Source of the DNA: Lentisphaerota bacterium
Lineage (GTDB): Bacteria > Verrucomicrobiota > Lentisphaeria > Oligosphaerales > Oligosphaeraceae
Assembly: GCA_012800565.1 (NCBI GenBank)
Contig: JAAZIZ010000438.1
Coordinates: 1-5,962 of the forward strand
Direction: 5' to 3'
DNA: 5,962 bases
The notes below the pieces were generated by a model. The model searched no databases. It was not told where the DNA came from and worked only from the letters and a program-made list of their open reading frames with translations. A program made the translations under genes and the position numbers. Positions 1 through 5,888 of this stretch are shown here, piece by piece; positions within the stretch are counted from its first letter, which is position 1; every line of letters starts with the position of its first letter.

Positions 1-63
1 GCGCCCCGCATGGCAAAATGCTGAATTTTTCAAAGAGCTAAAAGCCGCTTGCGCAACTTTCAT
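1..63 (-). CDS. Possible 5' fragment of a minus-strand gene running off the left edge
   Basis: An ATG at 63-61 on the minus strand opens a frame with no stop for 21 codons to the window edge, starting MKVAQAAFSSLKNSAF. AGGA (76-73) stands 9 nt upstream. The fragment is too short to recognise and could be chance. A plus-strand gene tail in this stretch is equally possible: two of the plus frames stop soon after the edge, at 22-24 and 39-41. Confidence 0.2.
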   Translation of the reverse strand, partial: MKVAQAAFSSLKNSAFCHAGR

Positions 64-74
64 TTTACATTATC

Positions 75-118
75 CTGATAGGAGCATAAACTCCCATCAG
101 TTTTCATGTTTTTTTTGA
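75..118 (+). terminator. Stem-loop with following T-runs, candidate plus-strand terminator
   Basis: CTGATAGGAG (75-84) pairs with CTCCCATCAG (91-100) over a 6-nt loop, with one A-C mismatch. On the plus strand TTTT, then CATG, then eight T (109-116 within the run) follow. This fits a terminator for a plus-strand gene ending left of, or just inside, the window. On the minus strand the mismatch becomes a G-U pair, so the stem could instead sit in the leader of a minus-strand gene starting near 63. Confidence 0.45.
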
Positions 119-132
119 CAGTACCCTGTGAT

Positions 133-163
133 TGAATTCGGTTGACTTATAGTGGTGAATTCG
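133..163. repeat. Direct repeat of TGAATTCG
   Basis: Two exact copies of TGAATTCG lie at 133-140 and 156-163, 23 bp apart start to start, close to two helical turns. Each holds the palindrome GAATTC. They lie in the A+T-rich gene-free stretch. They may be a paired protein-binding site, or chance in biased sequence. Confidence 0.35.
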
Positions 164-201
164 ATTGTGCCATATACTGTAATATAAAAACATAAAAATA
201 C

Positions 202-255
202 AATCACGAGGACACGAATTTGACATTTTTACCGTGATTTTGTTAAAAAAATGTC
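202..255. repeat. Two interleaved inverted repeats
   Basis: AATCACG (202-208) is complementary to CGTGATT (233-239), and GACATTTTT (222-230) to AAAAATGTC (247-255). Both are exact. The arms alternate left-left-right-right without sharing bases, so as RNA they could form an H-type pseudoknot, and as DNA they could be overlapping operators. Neither is followed by a T-tract suited to termination. Confidence 0.4.
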
Positions 256-261
256 CTGCCA

Positions 262-292
262 GATAAAAATATTACCAGATGTTTGCCAGTAA
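262..292 (-). terminator. Candidate intrinsic terminator of the operon
   Basis: Read on the minus strand, TTACTGG (292-286), a 7-nt loop and CTGGTAA (278-272) form a 7-bp RNA stem containing two G-U pairs. TATTTTTATC follows at once. It begins 57 nt after the acetyltransferase stop. Position and T-tract fit a rho-independent terminator, but the stem is weak and A+T-rich. Confidence 0.4.
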
Positions 293-349
293 CTCCCAAA
301 ATCAGTTTGTTTGCCGAGGTGAATTCCTGGTTTGTTCCGGTGGCCTTTT

Positions 350-1156
350 TCATGGCTTTGCCGATGCCCGGTTTACTACTTGTTCCCAGAACTGCGGGTG
401 GGCATTGTTCCATTCCAGGATGAACATCTCCGGATTTTCAAGGAGCATCTTGCGGGTGCAGTCTGCGGCTGTGCGGGCCTCAATGATGCAGCATTCTGCG
501 TCACCGATACGGCAGCGGGTCAGGGCACCGGCGGCCAGGAATGGTGCTTCCATCAGGTGATAGTAGCGCGAATGCCCGCCGATATGGCGGCGTGAGGGCA
601 GGGATAAGACTCGCCCGCTCTCATCGCAGACTTCCAGCAGCTGGGTTTCAAGGCTGACCGTGGCACCCAAATCGAACCATTCTTCCACCGCATGCAGGAA
701 AGTGTTGTGGGAGATGCTGGTACCCAGAAACAGAATTTTGCCTTTGCGGTCGTAGAGTTTCCCCCAAGGCGACTGCCGGGCGCAGGGAGACTGGAAACGT
801 TCATGGCCGGCGCAAAATTCGCCTGCATCAGTTCCCCAGGCTGCGACCGAGTGGGTGGGATGCAGCGAGCGGATCACTCCCGGGCGCTGGCGAAAGAGCT
901 GGGGCAGGATGCCGACTACTGACGGTGTTTCCCGGACGGAAAAGCGTGGCTGTTCGGCATTGACATTGCTCCAGGTCAGAGTGGGAAGAACCAGCAGGCC
1001 CTGCTGCCCAAAATAGTCCATCAGGACATCCAGGACGGTATCAGCACGTCCTTCGACCTCGCCGATTGCTTTCATGGAGGAGTGAACCAGGACGCTGTCT
1101 TCCGGCTGCAGTCCGGACTGGGCCAAATCTTTTGTCAGGGAGTGGTAAGTGTGCAT
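350..1156 (-). CDS. AAC(3)-family N-acetyltransferase (aminoglycoside 3-N-acetyltransferase-like)
   Basis: A 268-residue cytoplasmic enzyme of the AAC(3)/YokD antibiotic acetyltransferase family, which moves acetyl from acetyl-CoA to an amino group. Family-like segments appear in the usual order: LVHSSMKAIG (23-32), HPTHSVAAWG (99-108), SPCARQSPWGKL (123-134), LFLGTSISHNTFLHAVEE (142-159) and a His-rich stretch RHIGGHSRYYH (190-200). The length is typical and the protein looks intact. I chose the ATG at 1156 because MHTYHSLTKDL matches the usual family N-terminus; an in-frame TTG at 1249 would add 31 proline-rich residues unlike the family. No Shine-Dalgarno precedes 1156, and the start lies 22 bp inside the end of the ABC ATPase gene, so translational coupling is likely. 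Stop is TGA at 352-350. Family assignment is firm. The substrate is unknown: many chromosomal members do not act on clinical aminoglycosides, so this should not be read as a resistance gene. Confidence 0.9.
   Translation of the reverse strand: MHTYHSLTKDLAQSGLQPEDSVLVHSSMKAIGEVEGRADTVLDVLMDYFGQQGLLVLPTLTWSNVNAEQPRFSVRETPSVVGILPQLFRQRPGVIRSLHPTHSVAAWGTDAGEFCAGHERFQSPCARQSPWGKLYDRKGKILFLGTSISHNTFLHAVEEWFDLGATVSLETQLLEVCDESGRVLSLPSRRHIGGHSRYYHLMEAPFLAAGALTRCRIGDAECCIIEARTAADCTRKMLLENPEMFILEWNNAHPQFWEQVVNRASAKP
1135..1156 (-). other. 22-bp overlap of ABC ATPase 3' end and acetyltransferase 5' end
   Basis: The acetyltransferase ATG (1156-1154) lies before the ATPase TGA (1137-1135) in a different frame. 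No Shine-Dalgarno precedes the ATG, so re-initiation by ribosomes ending on the ATPase is the simplest way to translate the second gene. This would tie the two protein levels together. The overlap is seen directly; coupling is inferred. Confidence 0.6.
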
Positions 1157-3132
1157 CGGCAGAAGTGGGTTGGGCTGAGTTTGATTTCCGGGGGATATTC
1201 CTGGCGGCATTTCGGGCTGGCGTAGGGGCAGCGGGGGTGGAAATGGCAACCTGACGGGGGGGAGATGGGGCTGGGGACATCGCCCTCCAGTTGCAGCTTC
1301 TTTATACCGGCCGCATCCAGGCGCGGTGCGGCTGCCTGCAGGGCTTTGGTATAAGGATGCTGCGGCCGGCCGAAGATTTCCGGCACTGAGCCTTGTTCCA
1401 CAATCCGGCCCAGGTACATTACTGCGACCCGGTCGGCCAGGCAGCTGACGAGGCTTAGATCATGAGTAATGAACAAGTAGGCCAGGTTCAGGCGCTGCTG
1501 CAGCTCATGCAGCAGGTTCAGAATCTGCGCCTGGATAGAGACATCCAGGGCGCTGGTGCATTCGTCGCAGACGATGACTTGCGGCTGTACTGCCAGGGCG
1601 CGGGCCAGCACCAGGCGCTGGCGCTGCCCGCCTGAGAACTGATGCGGGTAGCGGGTCAGCATGTCAGCACTCAGGCCGACTTGCTGCAGCAGCTCAATTT
1701 GCCGCTCCCGGCGTTCTGCCGGAGTGCGGCCGATGCCCTGAGCGAGCAGGCCTTCTCCCAGGCTCTCACTGACCATCAGGCGGGGATTGAGGCTGGAATA
1801 GGGGTCCTGAAAAATCATCTGCACATTTTTCCGGAAAGGGAGCATCTGGGAGCGGGGGAGCTTCTCCAGGTGCTGTCCGTCGCTCAGGATGATTTCGCCC
1901 GCGCTTGGCTCCAGGAGCCGGACCAGGGCTTTGCCGACAGTAGTCTTGCCGCAGCCGGACTCTCCGACCAGGGCCAGAGTCTCGCCCGGATACAGCGACA
2001 GGCTGAGGCCGTCGACTGCCTTGACGACTTTGCGTTGCCGCTTCCAGAATGGCACCCGGCAGGGGAAATGGACTTTCAGTTCCCGGACTGACAGCAGCGG
2101 GCCGGCGGCAACGCCTGGTGAAGCAGGTGTTTCTGCCGGCGCTTGCGGGAGAGCAGGCGTCTGTCCGGCAAAGTGACAGCGGACGGTATGTCCCGGTTTG
2201 ACTGTGTTCCGGGGCGGCAGCTTCTGCCGGCAGAGGTCTTGGGCGAAAGGACAACGAGGTGCAAAGGCACAGGCTTTGGGGGTTGCCTCCGGTTCGGGCA
2301 GGCCTCCGGGGATGGTGGCGAGCTTCCGGCCGTGGGTCACTATTTGCGGCATAGCCCGCAGCAGCATTCTGGTGTACGGGTGTTGAGGTTGCTGCAAGGT
2401 TTGCCGGCACTCGCCTTGTTCCAGGATATGTCCGGCATACATCACAGCGCACTGGTCGGCGTATTGCGAGACCAGGGCAAGATTGTGGGTGATGAACAGT
2501 ACTGCGGTGCCAGTCTCCCGGCGCAGGCGGTCCAGCAGAGCCATGATTTGCGCCTGTACGGTGACATCCAGAGCAGTGGTCGGCTCATCGGCCAGCAATA
2601 GCTGCGGGCGGCAGGCCAGGGCCATGGCAATCATCACCCGCTGCCGCATCCCGCCGGAGAGCTGATGCGGATAGTCCTGCAGACGCTGTCCGGGATCGGG
2701 CAGGCCGACTTCCTGCAGGAGTTCCAAACATCTGGCGTGCCGCTCCTGTTTTTGCAAGTTCTTCTGATGCCGCTGCAGAACTTCGCCCAGCTGCTGACCG
2801 ATGCTGAGCACCGGATTCAAGGCGGTCATGGGCTCCTGAAAGATCATGGCGATTTGCCGGCCGCGGATATCCTGCCACTGCCTGGAAGTGGTCTGCAGCA
2901 AATCCTGGCCCTGGAACCAGGCCTGTCCTTGGGAGATTACTGCGACTGCCGGAGGCAGGAGCCCCAGCAGAGCGAGGGCAGTGACGGATTTTCCGGAACC
3001 GGACTCTCCGACCAGGGCCAGCATCTCACCGGCCCGGATACTGAAATTTGCGTCCTGCACAGCCGGCAGGAGTCTTTTCCCGCTGCGGAAAGATATGCTG
3101 AGGTTTTTGACTTCTAATAATGGCTCTGACAT
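1135..3132 (-). CDS. Fused double-ATPase of an oligopeptide/dipeptide-type ABC importer (OppD-OppF/DppD-DppF fusion)
   Basis: A 665-residue protein with two complete nucleotide-binding domains, as in GsiA or YejF, expected on the cytoplasmic face of a peptide/nickel-type importer. Domain 1: Walker A GESGSGKS (42-49), Q-loop Gln99, signature LSGGMRQR (158-165), Walker B with Asp182-Glu183, switch His216. Domain 2: Walker A GESGCGKT (390-397), Q-loop Gln442, signature FSGGQRQR (499-506), Walker B Asp523-Glu524, His557. Both sites look catalytically complete. Each domain ends in the OppD/DppD-type cysteine tail: C288, C294, C301, C319 and C629, C635, C642, C658 (plus C660). A linker rich in Ala and Pro (about 322-345) joins the halves. 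Domain 2 has DECTSALD where DEPxSALD is usual. The ATG at 3132 follows a weak GGA with 5-nt spacing and gives the normal MSEPLLEVKNLSISF opening. No permease or binding-protein gene is in the window. Family is certain, substrate is not. Confidence 0.95.
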   Translation of the reverse strand: MSEPLLEVKNLSISFRSGKRLLPAVQDANFSIRAGEMLALVGESGSGKSVTALALLGLLPPAVAVISQGQAWFQGQDLLQTTSRQWQDIRGRQIAMIFQEPMTALNPVLSIGQQLGEVLQRHQKNLQKQERHARCLELLQEVGLPDPGQRLQDYPHQLSGGMRQRVMIAMALACRPQLLLADEPTTALDVTVQAQIMALLDRLRRETGTAVLFITHNLALVSQYADQCAVMYAGHILEQGECRQTLQQPQHPYTRMLLRAMPQIVTHGRKLATIPGGLPEPEATPKACAFAPRCPFAQDLCRQKLPPRNTVKPGHTVRCHFAGQTPALPQAPAETPASPGVAAGPLLSVRELKVHFPCRVPFWKRQRKVVKAVDGLSLSLYPGETLALVGESGCGKTTVGKALVRLLEPSAGEIILSDGQHLEKLPRSQMLPFRKNVQMIFQDPYSSLNPRLMVSESLGEGLLAQGIGRTPAERRERQIELLQQVGLSADMLTRYPHQFSGGQRQRLVLARALAVQPQVIVCDECTSALDVSIQAQILNLLHELQQRLNLAYLFITHDLSLVSCLADRVAVMYLGRIVEQGSVPEIFGRPQHPYTKALQAAAPRLDAAGIKKLQLEGDVPSPISPPSGCHFHPRCPYASPKCRQEYPPEIKLSPTHFCRCTLTTP

Positions 3133-3167
3133 TGGTGTCCGTTGGGTCGGCAGCTGCGCCCACGAAA

Positions 3168-3189
3168 GTCAGTTTAATATGCGACTGAC
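3168..3189. repeat. Inverted repeat between the two gene pairs
   Basis: GTCAGT (3168-3173) and ACTGAC (3184-3189) flank a 10-bp A+T-rich centre. It lies 36 bp before the ABC ATPase start, in the 107-bp gap after the mutarotase-like gene. It may be an operator, or a small hairpin limiting read-through into the second gene pair. On the minus strand only TTT follows, so it is not a clear terminator. No convincing promoter was found in the gap. Confidence 0.35.
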
Positions 3190-3239
3190 AGAACAGGGAA
3201 AAGGCAGCCAAAAGAAACCGGAAATGTAAATTTAATTTT

Positions 3240-4193
3240 TTAACGGTTCCTTAGCTTGCGACAGACAGTAGTAATATCCAGGCTGGTGCTGGCATTGGGG
3301 CAGAGCAGTTCCGGGGTGCCGCCGGCGGCTTCGATTTCCATGAAACCGCTGGGGTCACAGTAGGCGCTGAAGCGTACTGGCCGGCCGCTGGGAGGGGTGG
3401 TGCAGTCCCGGTCTGCGATATCAATGTAGTGCAGATTCTTCGGCAGGAGTGCTGCCGTGCGGTGGACGAGGAACTGTTTGGCCGGGTTGCGGAATTCCAG
3501 CCAGTTGACCTTGGGGCTGAGTCCCAGTTGGAAACGGAAGTCGGTTTTCAGGCCGATCTGGAAGCCTTCCGGGGTTTCGCGGCGATGGCAGTCGCTGGCC
3601 GGAGTGTAGAGGTCCCAGATATCTTCCGGGGGGCAGTGCGGCAGCAACAGATAGCAATGCTCATCGCAGTCGAACTGGCAGAGCGACCAGGGGGCCAGCA
3701 GCGCCTGACTGGCGGAGAGGGTCTCTTTGCCGAGATACTCGATGCTCTCCCGGACCTGCTGCTGCAACTCTCCGGGGCGGGCGGCGATGCTGATGTCACG
3801 GGTGAAGCGGCAGGGCAAGCCCAGCCCCTGCGCATTGATCAGGTCTATTTCAGCACTGACGCATACGTTTTGCGCACTCTGACTCTGAACCTGCCAGCGG
3901 GCATGGCATAATCCCGGAGGAACCCTCCAGCCGGCGGTAGAGTACTCGTATCCCAGGCAGGAACCTTCCGGGGCAGGCCAGAAGCCGTCTCCGCCTGGAT
4001 TCAGGTATCCGCTGCTGTCGCTGAAGCCCAGGAAAGCCTCGGGGTTGACCCGGCTGATGACTTCTCCATCCAGCAGAGAAAAGATACGCCCTTCCACATC
4101 CAGAGCGATGATCAGCCCGCAGTTTTCGTCGCCTAGGAGATGATAGCGGCGTTGGCTCTGTTTCAGCAAGGTGATGAATTCGTGAGTGCGCAT
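3240..4193 (-). CDS. Cysteine-rich protein with probable galactose-mutarotase-like fold (DUF4380/DUF6786-like)
   Basis: A 317-residue protein with no signal peptide or membrane segment visible, so probably cytoplasmic. Several segments resemble the mutarotase-like beta-sandwich families called DUF4380/DUF6786: GRIFS (35-39), NPGGDGFWPAPEG (65-77), FTRDISI (130-136), LAPWSLCQF (166-174) and near the C-terminus GFMEIEAAGGTPEL (283-296), which parallels the closing strands of aldose-1-epimerase-like folds. It has 14 cysteines without a regular metal-binding spacing. I chose the ATG at 4193 because CAGGAG stands 7 nt upstream, the best ribosome site in the window. An in-frame ATG at 4283 would overlap the upstream gene by 86 bp and add an unconvincing Pro/Asn-rich leader. 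The start is 4 bp after the OYE stop, so the two genes are probably co-translated and may act on the same substrate. The fold is a memory-based call at moderate confidence. No reaction can be assigned, and sugar binding is only inferred from the fold. Confidence 0.85.
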   Translation of the reverse strand: MRTHEFITLLKQSQRRYHLLGDENCGLIIALDVEGRIFSLLDGEVISRVNPEAFLGFSDSSGYLNPGGDGFWPAPEGSCLGYEYSTAGWRVPPGLCHARWQVQSQSAQNVCVSAEIDLINAQGLGLPCRFTRDISIAARPGELQQQVRESIEYLGKETLSASQALLAPWSLCQFDCDEHCYLLLPHCPPEDIWDLYTPASDCHRRETPEGFQIGLKTDFRFQLGLSPKVNWLEFRNPAKQFLVHRTAALLPKNLHYIDIADRDCTTPPSGRPVRFSAYCDPSGFMEIEAAGGTPELLCPNASTSLDITTVCRKLRNR

Positions 4194-4197
4194 CAAG

Positions 4198-5655
4198 TTA
4201 CTCCTGTTTGGTGGGTTTGCCCTGAGCCGCGCGTTTGCATTCTCTGAGGCGGGCGGCCTCGGGCAGGCGTTTATAAAAATCATCTAGCGGAAAGCATCCT
4301 GAGATCATGCCGTTTCTGGGGGCGTTGGTACAGTCACCGAAAGTCCGGCAGATACGCTGGCGCTGGAGCGGACGTCCAGCCAGGGTGTCGGCGCAGATAT
4401 CCGGGTAGGAGAGTACCATCCGCCCGATGCCGACAAAATCCGTCCAGTCATTGGCCAGGGCGGCCTCGGCGGCATTGGGGAGGTATTCCTGCAGGCAGGT
4501 GTATCCGGAGCCGACCACCAGCAGCCCGGGGCATTTTTCCCGCAGGCGCTTGACTGCGGCCAAGTGCCGGGCGACATGGAAGAGCGGGTGCTCGGGCATC
4601 TGATAGCCGTCGCTGACCGGATAATAAGCCGGGCGCTGGGCATGGACACTGTAGTACGGGCTGCCGATGGTTCCGCAGATCAGTTCCACACCATATTCTT
4701 GCAGCAGGCGGACGAAAGCGCAGGTGTCCTGCAGTTCCGGGTCCATGGCCAGGCCGCTGCCGTCGCCACCGAATGCGTAGGGATAATTCCCTCCCCAGGG
4801 CATAGGATGTCCGACCTCATCTTCGCCTTTATAGAAAGGCATCAGATCGAAGATGCTGAGGCGGGCAGACAGTTTCAGGCCCGGGCAGGCCTTTCTGATG
4901 CCCTCTGCGACTTCCCGGAAAAAGCGGGTGCGGTTTTCCCATGATCCGCCATAAGGTCCCGGGCGGTCATAGGCGGTCAGGAATTCATGTCCGAGGTAGC
5001 CATGGGCGTGTTTGAAATCGACGAAATCGAAGCCGGCCTCCTGGGCTACCTTGGCGGCAGTAATGAAACAGCTGATGATCTCTGCCAATTCCTCATCGCT
5101 GACCACATCTGCGGGTGAGTTGCCGAATTTCCGGTCCAGCAGTGGATGAGAGTAAGCGGTCACCGGTTCCAGTATCGCGTCTTGATTGGGATGCGAGAAG
5201 CGTCCGGAGTGAGTCAGCTGCAGGCCGATGCACAAATCTTCATCGTCTGCGAACTTTTCCCGGTGCCGCTGTCGCATTTCGCGGCAGAGGTTCTGCAGAG
5301 CCTTGGTGGTCCCGGGCACTGCCATAAGCTGACGCGGGTTGCTGCGCCCGGAATGCATCACTGCGGCGGCTTCGGTACCATAAATCAGTTTTGCTCCGCT
5401 GGTGGCGAAATTCAGCCAGCGGCGGCGGGTGAATTCACTGGGTGAGCCGTCCGGCAGGCAATCCCATCCTTCCATGGGCAGGATGGCCCAGCGGTTGCCG
5501 ATGGTTTGCCCCATGGCCTTGATGGGCTGCGCCAGGGCTGCACTGCCATCGGAGGGAACCGAATCGACCAGAGGAATAAGGAAATTTTCCTGAGCCAGAT
5601 ATTCGCGGAAATCTGCGACTGTCTTGAATTCTGTTACTTTACGATAATTGCTCAT
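4198..5655 (-). CDS. NADH:flavin oxidoreductase, old yellow enzyme family
   Basis: A 485-residue FMN-dependent TIM-barrel protein of the OYE/2,4-dienoyl-CoA reductase superfamily, expected to reduce activated C=C bonds or related substrates in the cytoplasm. Recognisable segments: IGNRWAILPMEGWD (52-65, barrel start), QLTHSGR (146-152), DFKHAHGYLGHEFLT (213-227), YGGSWENRTRF (235-245) and DFVGIGR (406-412, phosphate-binding end of the barrel). About 45 residues precede the barrel. After it comes a tail with C436, C442 and C454, where FadH-type enzymes carry four [4Fe-4S] ligands. The FAD/NADPH domain of the roughly 670-residue FadH type is absent. The start ATG at 5655 has no clear Shine-Dalgarno, but the extension resembles relatives I recall from planctomycetes and no better start is seen. 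It is first in the operon, behind a candidate promoter and a leader stem-loop. Superfamily is sure; substrate is unknown. Confidence 0.93.
   Translation of the reverse strand: MSNYRKVTEFKTVADFREYLAQENFLIPLVDSVPSDGSAALAQPIKAMGQTIGNRWAILPMEGWDCLPDGSPSEFTRRRWLNFATSGAKLIYGTEAAAVMHSGRSNPRQLMAVPGTTKALQNLCREMRQRHREKFADDEDLCIGLQLTHSGRFSHPNQDAILEPVTAYSHPLLDRKFGNSPADVVSDEELAEIISCFITAAKVAQEAGFDFVDFKHAHGYLGHEFLTAYDRPGPYGGSWENRTRFFREVAEGIRKACPGLKLSARLSIFDLMPFYKGEDEVGHPMPWGGNYPYAFGGDGSGLAMDPELQDTCAFVRLLQEYGVELICGTIGSPYYSVHAQRPAYYPVSDGYQMPEHPLFHVARHLAAVKRLREKCPGLLVVGSGYTCLQEYLPNAAEAALANDWTDFVGIGRMVLSYPDICADTLAGRPLQRQRICRTFGDCTNAPRNGMISGCFPLDDFYKRLPEAARLRECKRAAQGKPTKQE
4201..4205 (-). promoter_or_regulatory. 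Ribosome binding site of the mutarotase-like gene
   Basis: AGGAG on the minus strand, 7 nt before the ATG at 4193. It is formed by the last two sense codons of the OYE gene, directly before its TAA. It decides the start over the ATG at 4283 and suggests translational coupling of the two genes. It is the only strong Shine-Dalgarno in the operon. Confidence 0.8.
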
Positions 5656-5732
5656 AATGCCGGGGTTGGAGTTTTGCTGGCACGGTCAGGCCGAGGGGGC
5701 AGCTTGTTGCGGAGCCTGATGTATGAATAAGA

Positions 5733-5777
5733 CGGCAGCGTCGAATGCTGCAGAGAAACGGTAAAATGACGCTGCCG
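5733..5777 (-). promoter_or_regulatory. 10-bp perfect inverted repeat in the OYE operon leader
   Basis: CGGCAGCGTC (5733-5742) and GACGCTGCCG (5768-5777) are exact reverse complements with a 25-nt loop. With the candidate promoter above, the stem would begin at or within a few nt of the RNA 5' end. A second pairing, GCAGC (5735-5739) with GCTGC (5747-5751), uses part of the same left arm and cannot form with it. On the minus strand the stem is followed by TCTTATTC, too poor in T for a convincing terminator. It could be an mRNA-stabilising 5' stem, an attenuator-like switch or a regulator site. The pairing is seen; the function is not known. Confidence 0.5.
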
Positions 5778-5781
5778 GGGA

Positions 5782-5817
5782 ATTATAAAATATAGCGCCG
5801 CAGGCAGAGAAATGCAA
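5782..5817 (-). promoter_or_regulatory. Candidate sigma70-type promoter of the operon
   Basis: On the minus strand TTGCAT (5817-5812) is separated by 17 bp from TATATT (5794-5789). An overlapping perfect TATAAT lies at 5787-5782, but without a good -35 box. Either would start transcription at about 5782-5775 and leave a leader of roughly 120-127 nt before the OYE start. The -35 matches only its first three bases, so this is moderate evidence, supported by its place in the only A+T-rich patch upstream of the operon. Confidence 0.4.
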
Positions 5818-5888
5818 TTGCAGGGAGAAATTACATCTTTGCCGTCAGTCCCAAAGAATCAGAAATTGATATTTTCTTTTTCTCGCCT

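Larger units (their letters stand above)
1..349. other. Left gene-poor, A+T-rich intergenic region
   Basis: No convincing complete gene is seen here. It contains the weak operon terminator, the interleaved inverted repeats, the octamer repeats, the stem-loop with T-runs and a possible gene start at 63. TTGACA (115-120), TTGACT (142-147), TATAGT (148-153) and TATACT (173-178) resemble promoter boxes on the plus strand. None of these pairs at 16-18 bp, so no promoter is called. Confidence 0.6.

Noticed and set aside
2..118. Plus-strand frame open from the left edge to 118 as a gene tail
   Set aside because: It would run through the stem-loop and T-runs and gives no recognisable protein. An earlier stop in another frame would suit the terminator better, but none can be proved.
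222..255. The GACATTTTT/AAAAATGTC stem as the operon terminator
   Set aside because: No T-tract follows it on the minus strand. The stem at 292-272 followed by TATTTTTATC fits better.
279..595. Short plus-strand frames of 93 and 87 codons near the left end
   Set aside because: Both run antisense into the well-supported acetyltransferase gene and encode no recognisable protein.
350..1156. Acquired aminoglycoside-resistance gene on a mobile element
   Set aside because: No transposase, integrase, attachment site or flanking repeat is present. The gene is co-oriented and overlaps its neighbour, so it looks like a resident chromosomal family member.
1157..1249. TTG start at 1249 giving a 299-residue acetyltransferase
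   Set aside because: The added 31 residues are proline-rich and unlike the family N-terminus. No Shine-Dalgarno precedes the TTG.
1642..2091. A 149-codon plus-strand frame
   Set aside because: It is antisense to the second half of the ABC ATPase, whose motifs are unmistakable. Long antisense frames are expected in G+C-rich coding DNA.
1766..2452. A 228-codon minus-strand frame
   Set aside because: It overlaps the ABC ATPase in another frame and is rich in Arg and Pro with no domain, as expected for a shadow frame.
3429..3911. A 160-codon plus-strand frame
   Set aside because: It is antisense to the mutarotase-like gene, which has a strong ribosome site and family-like motifs.
4194..4283. 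ATG at 4283 giving a 347-residue mutarotase-like protein
   Set aside because: It would overlap the OYE gene by 86 bp, while the ATG at 4193 has a strong AGGAG at ideal spacing.
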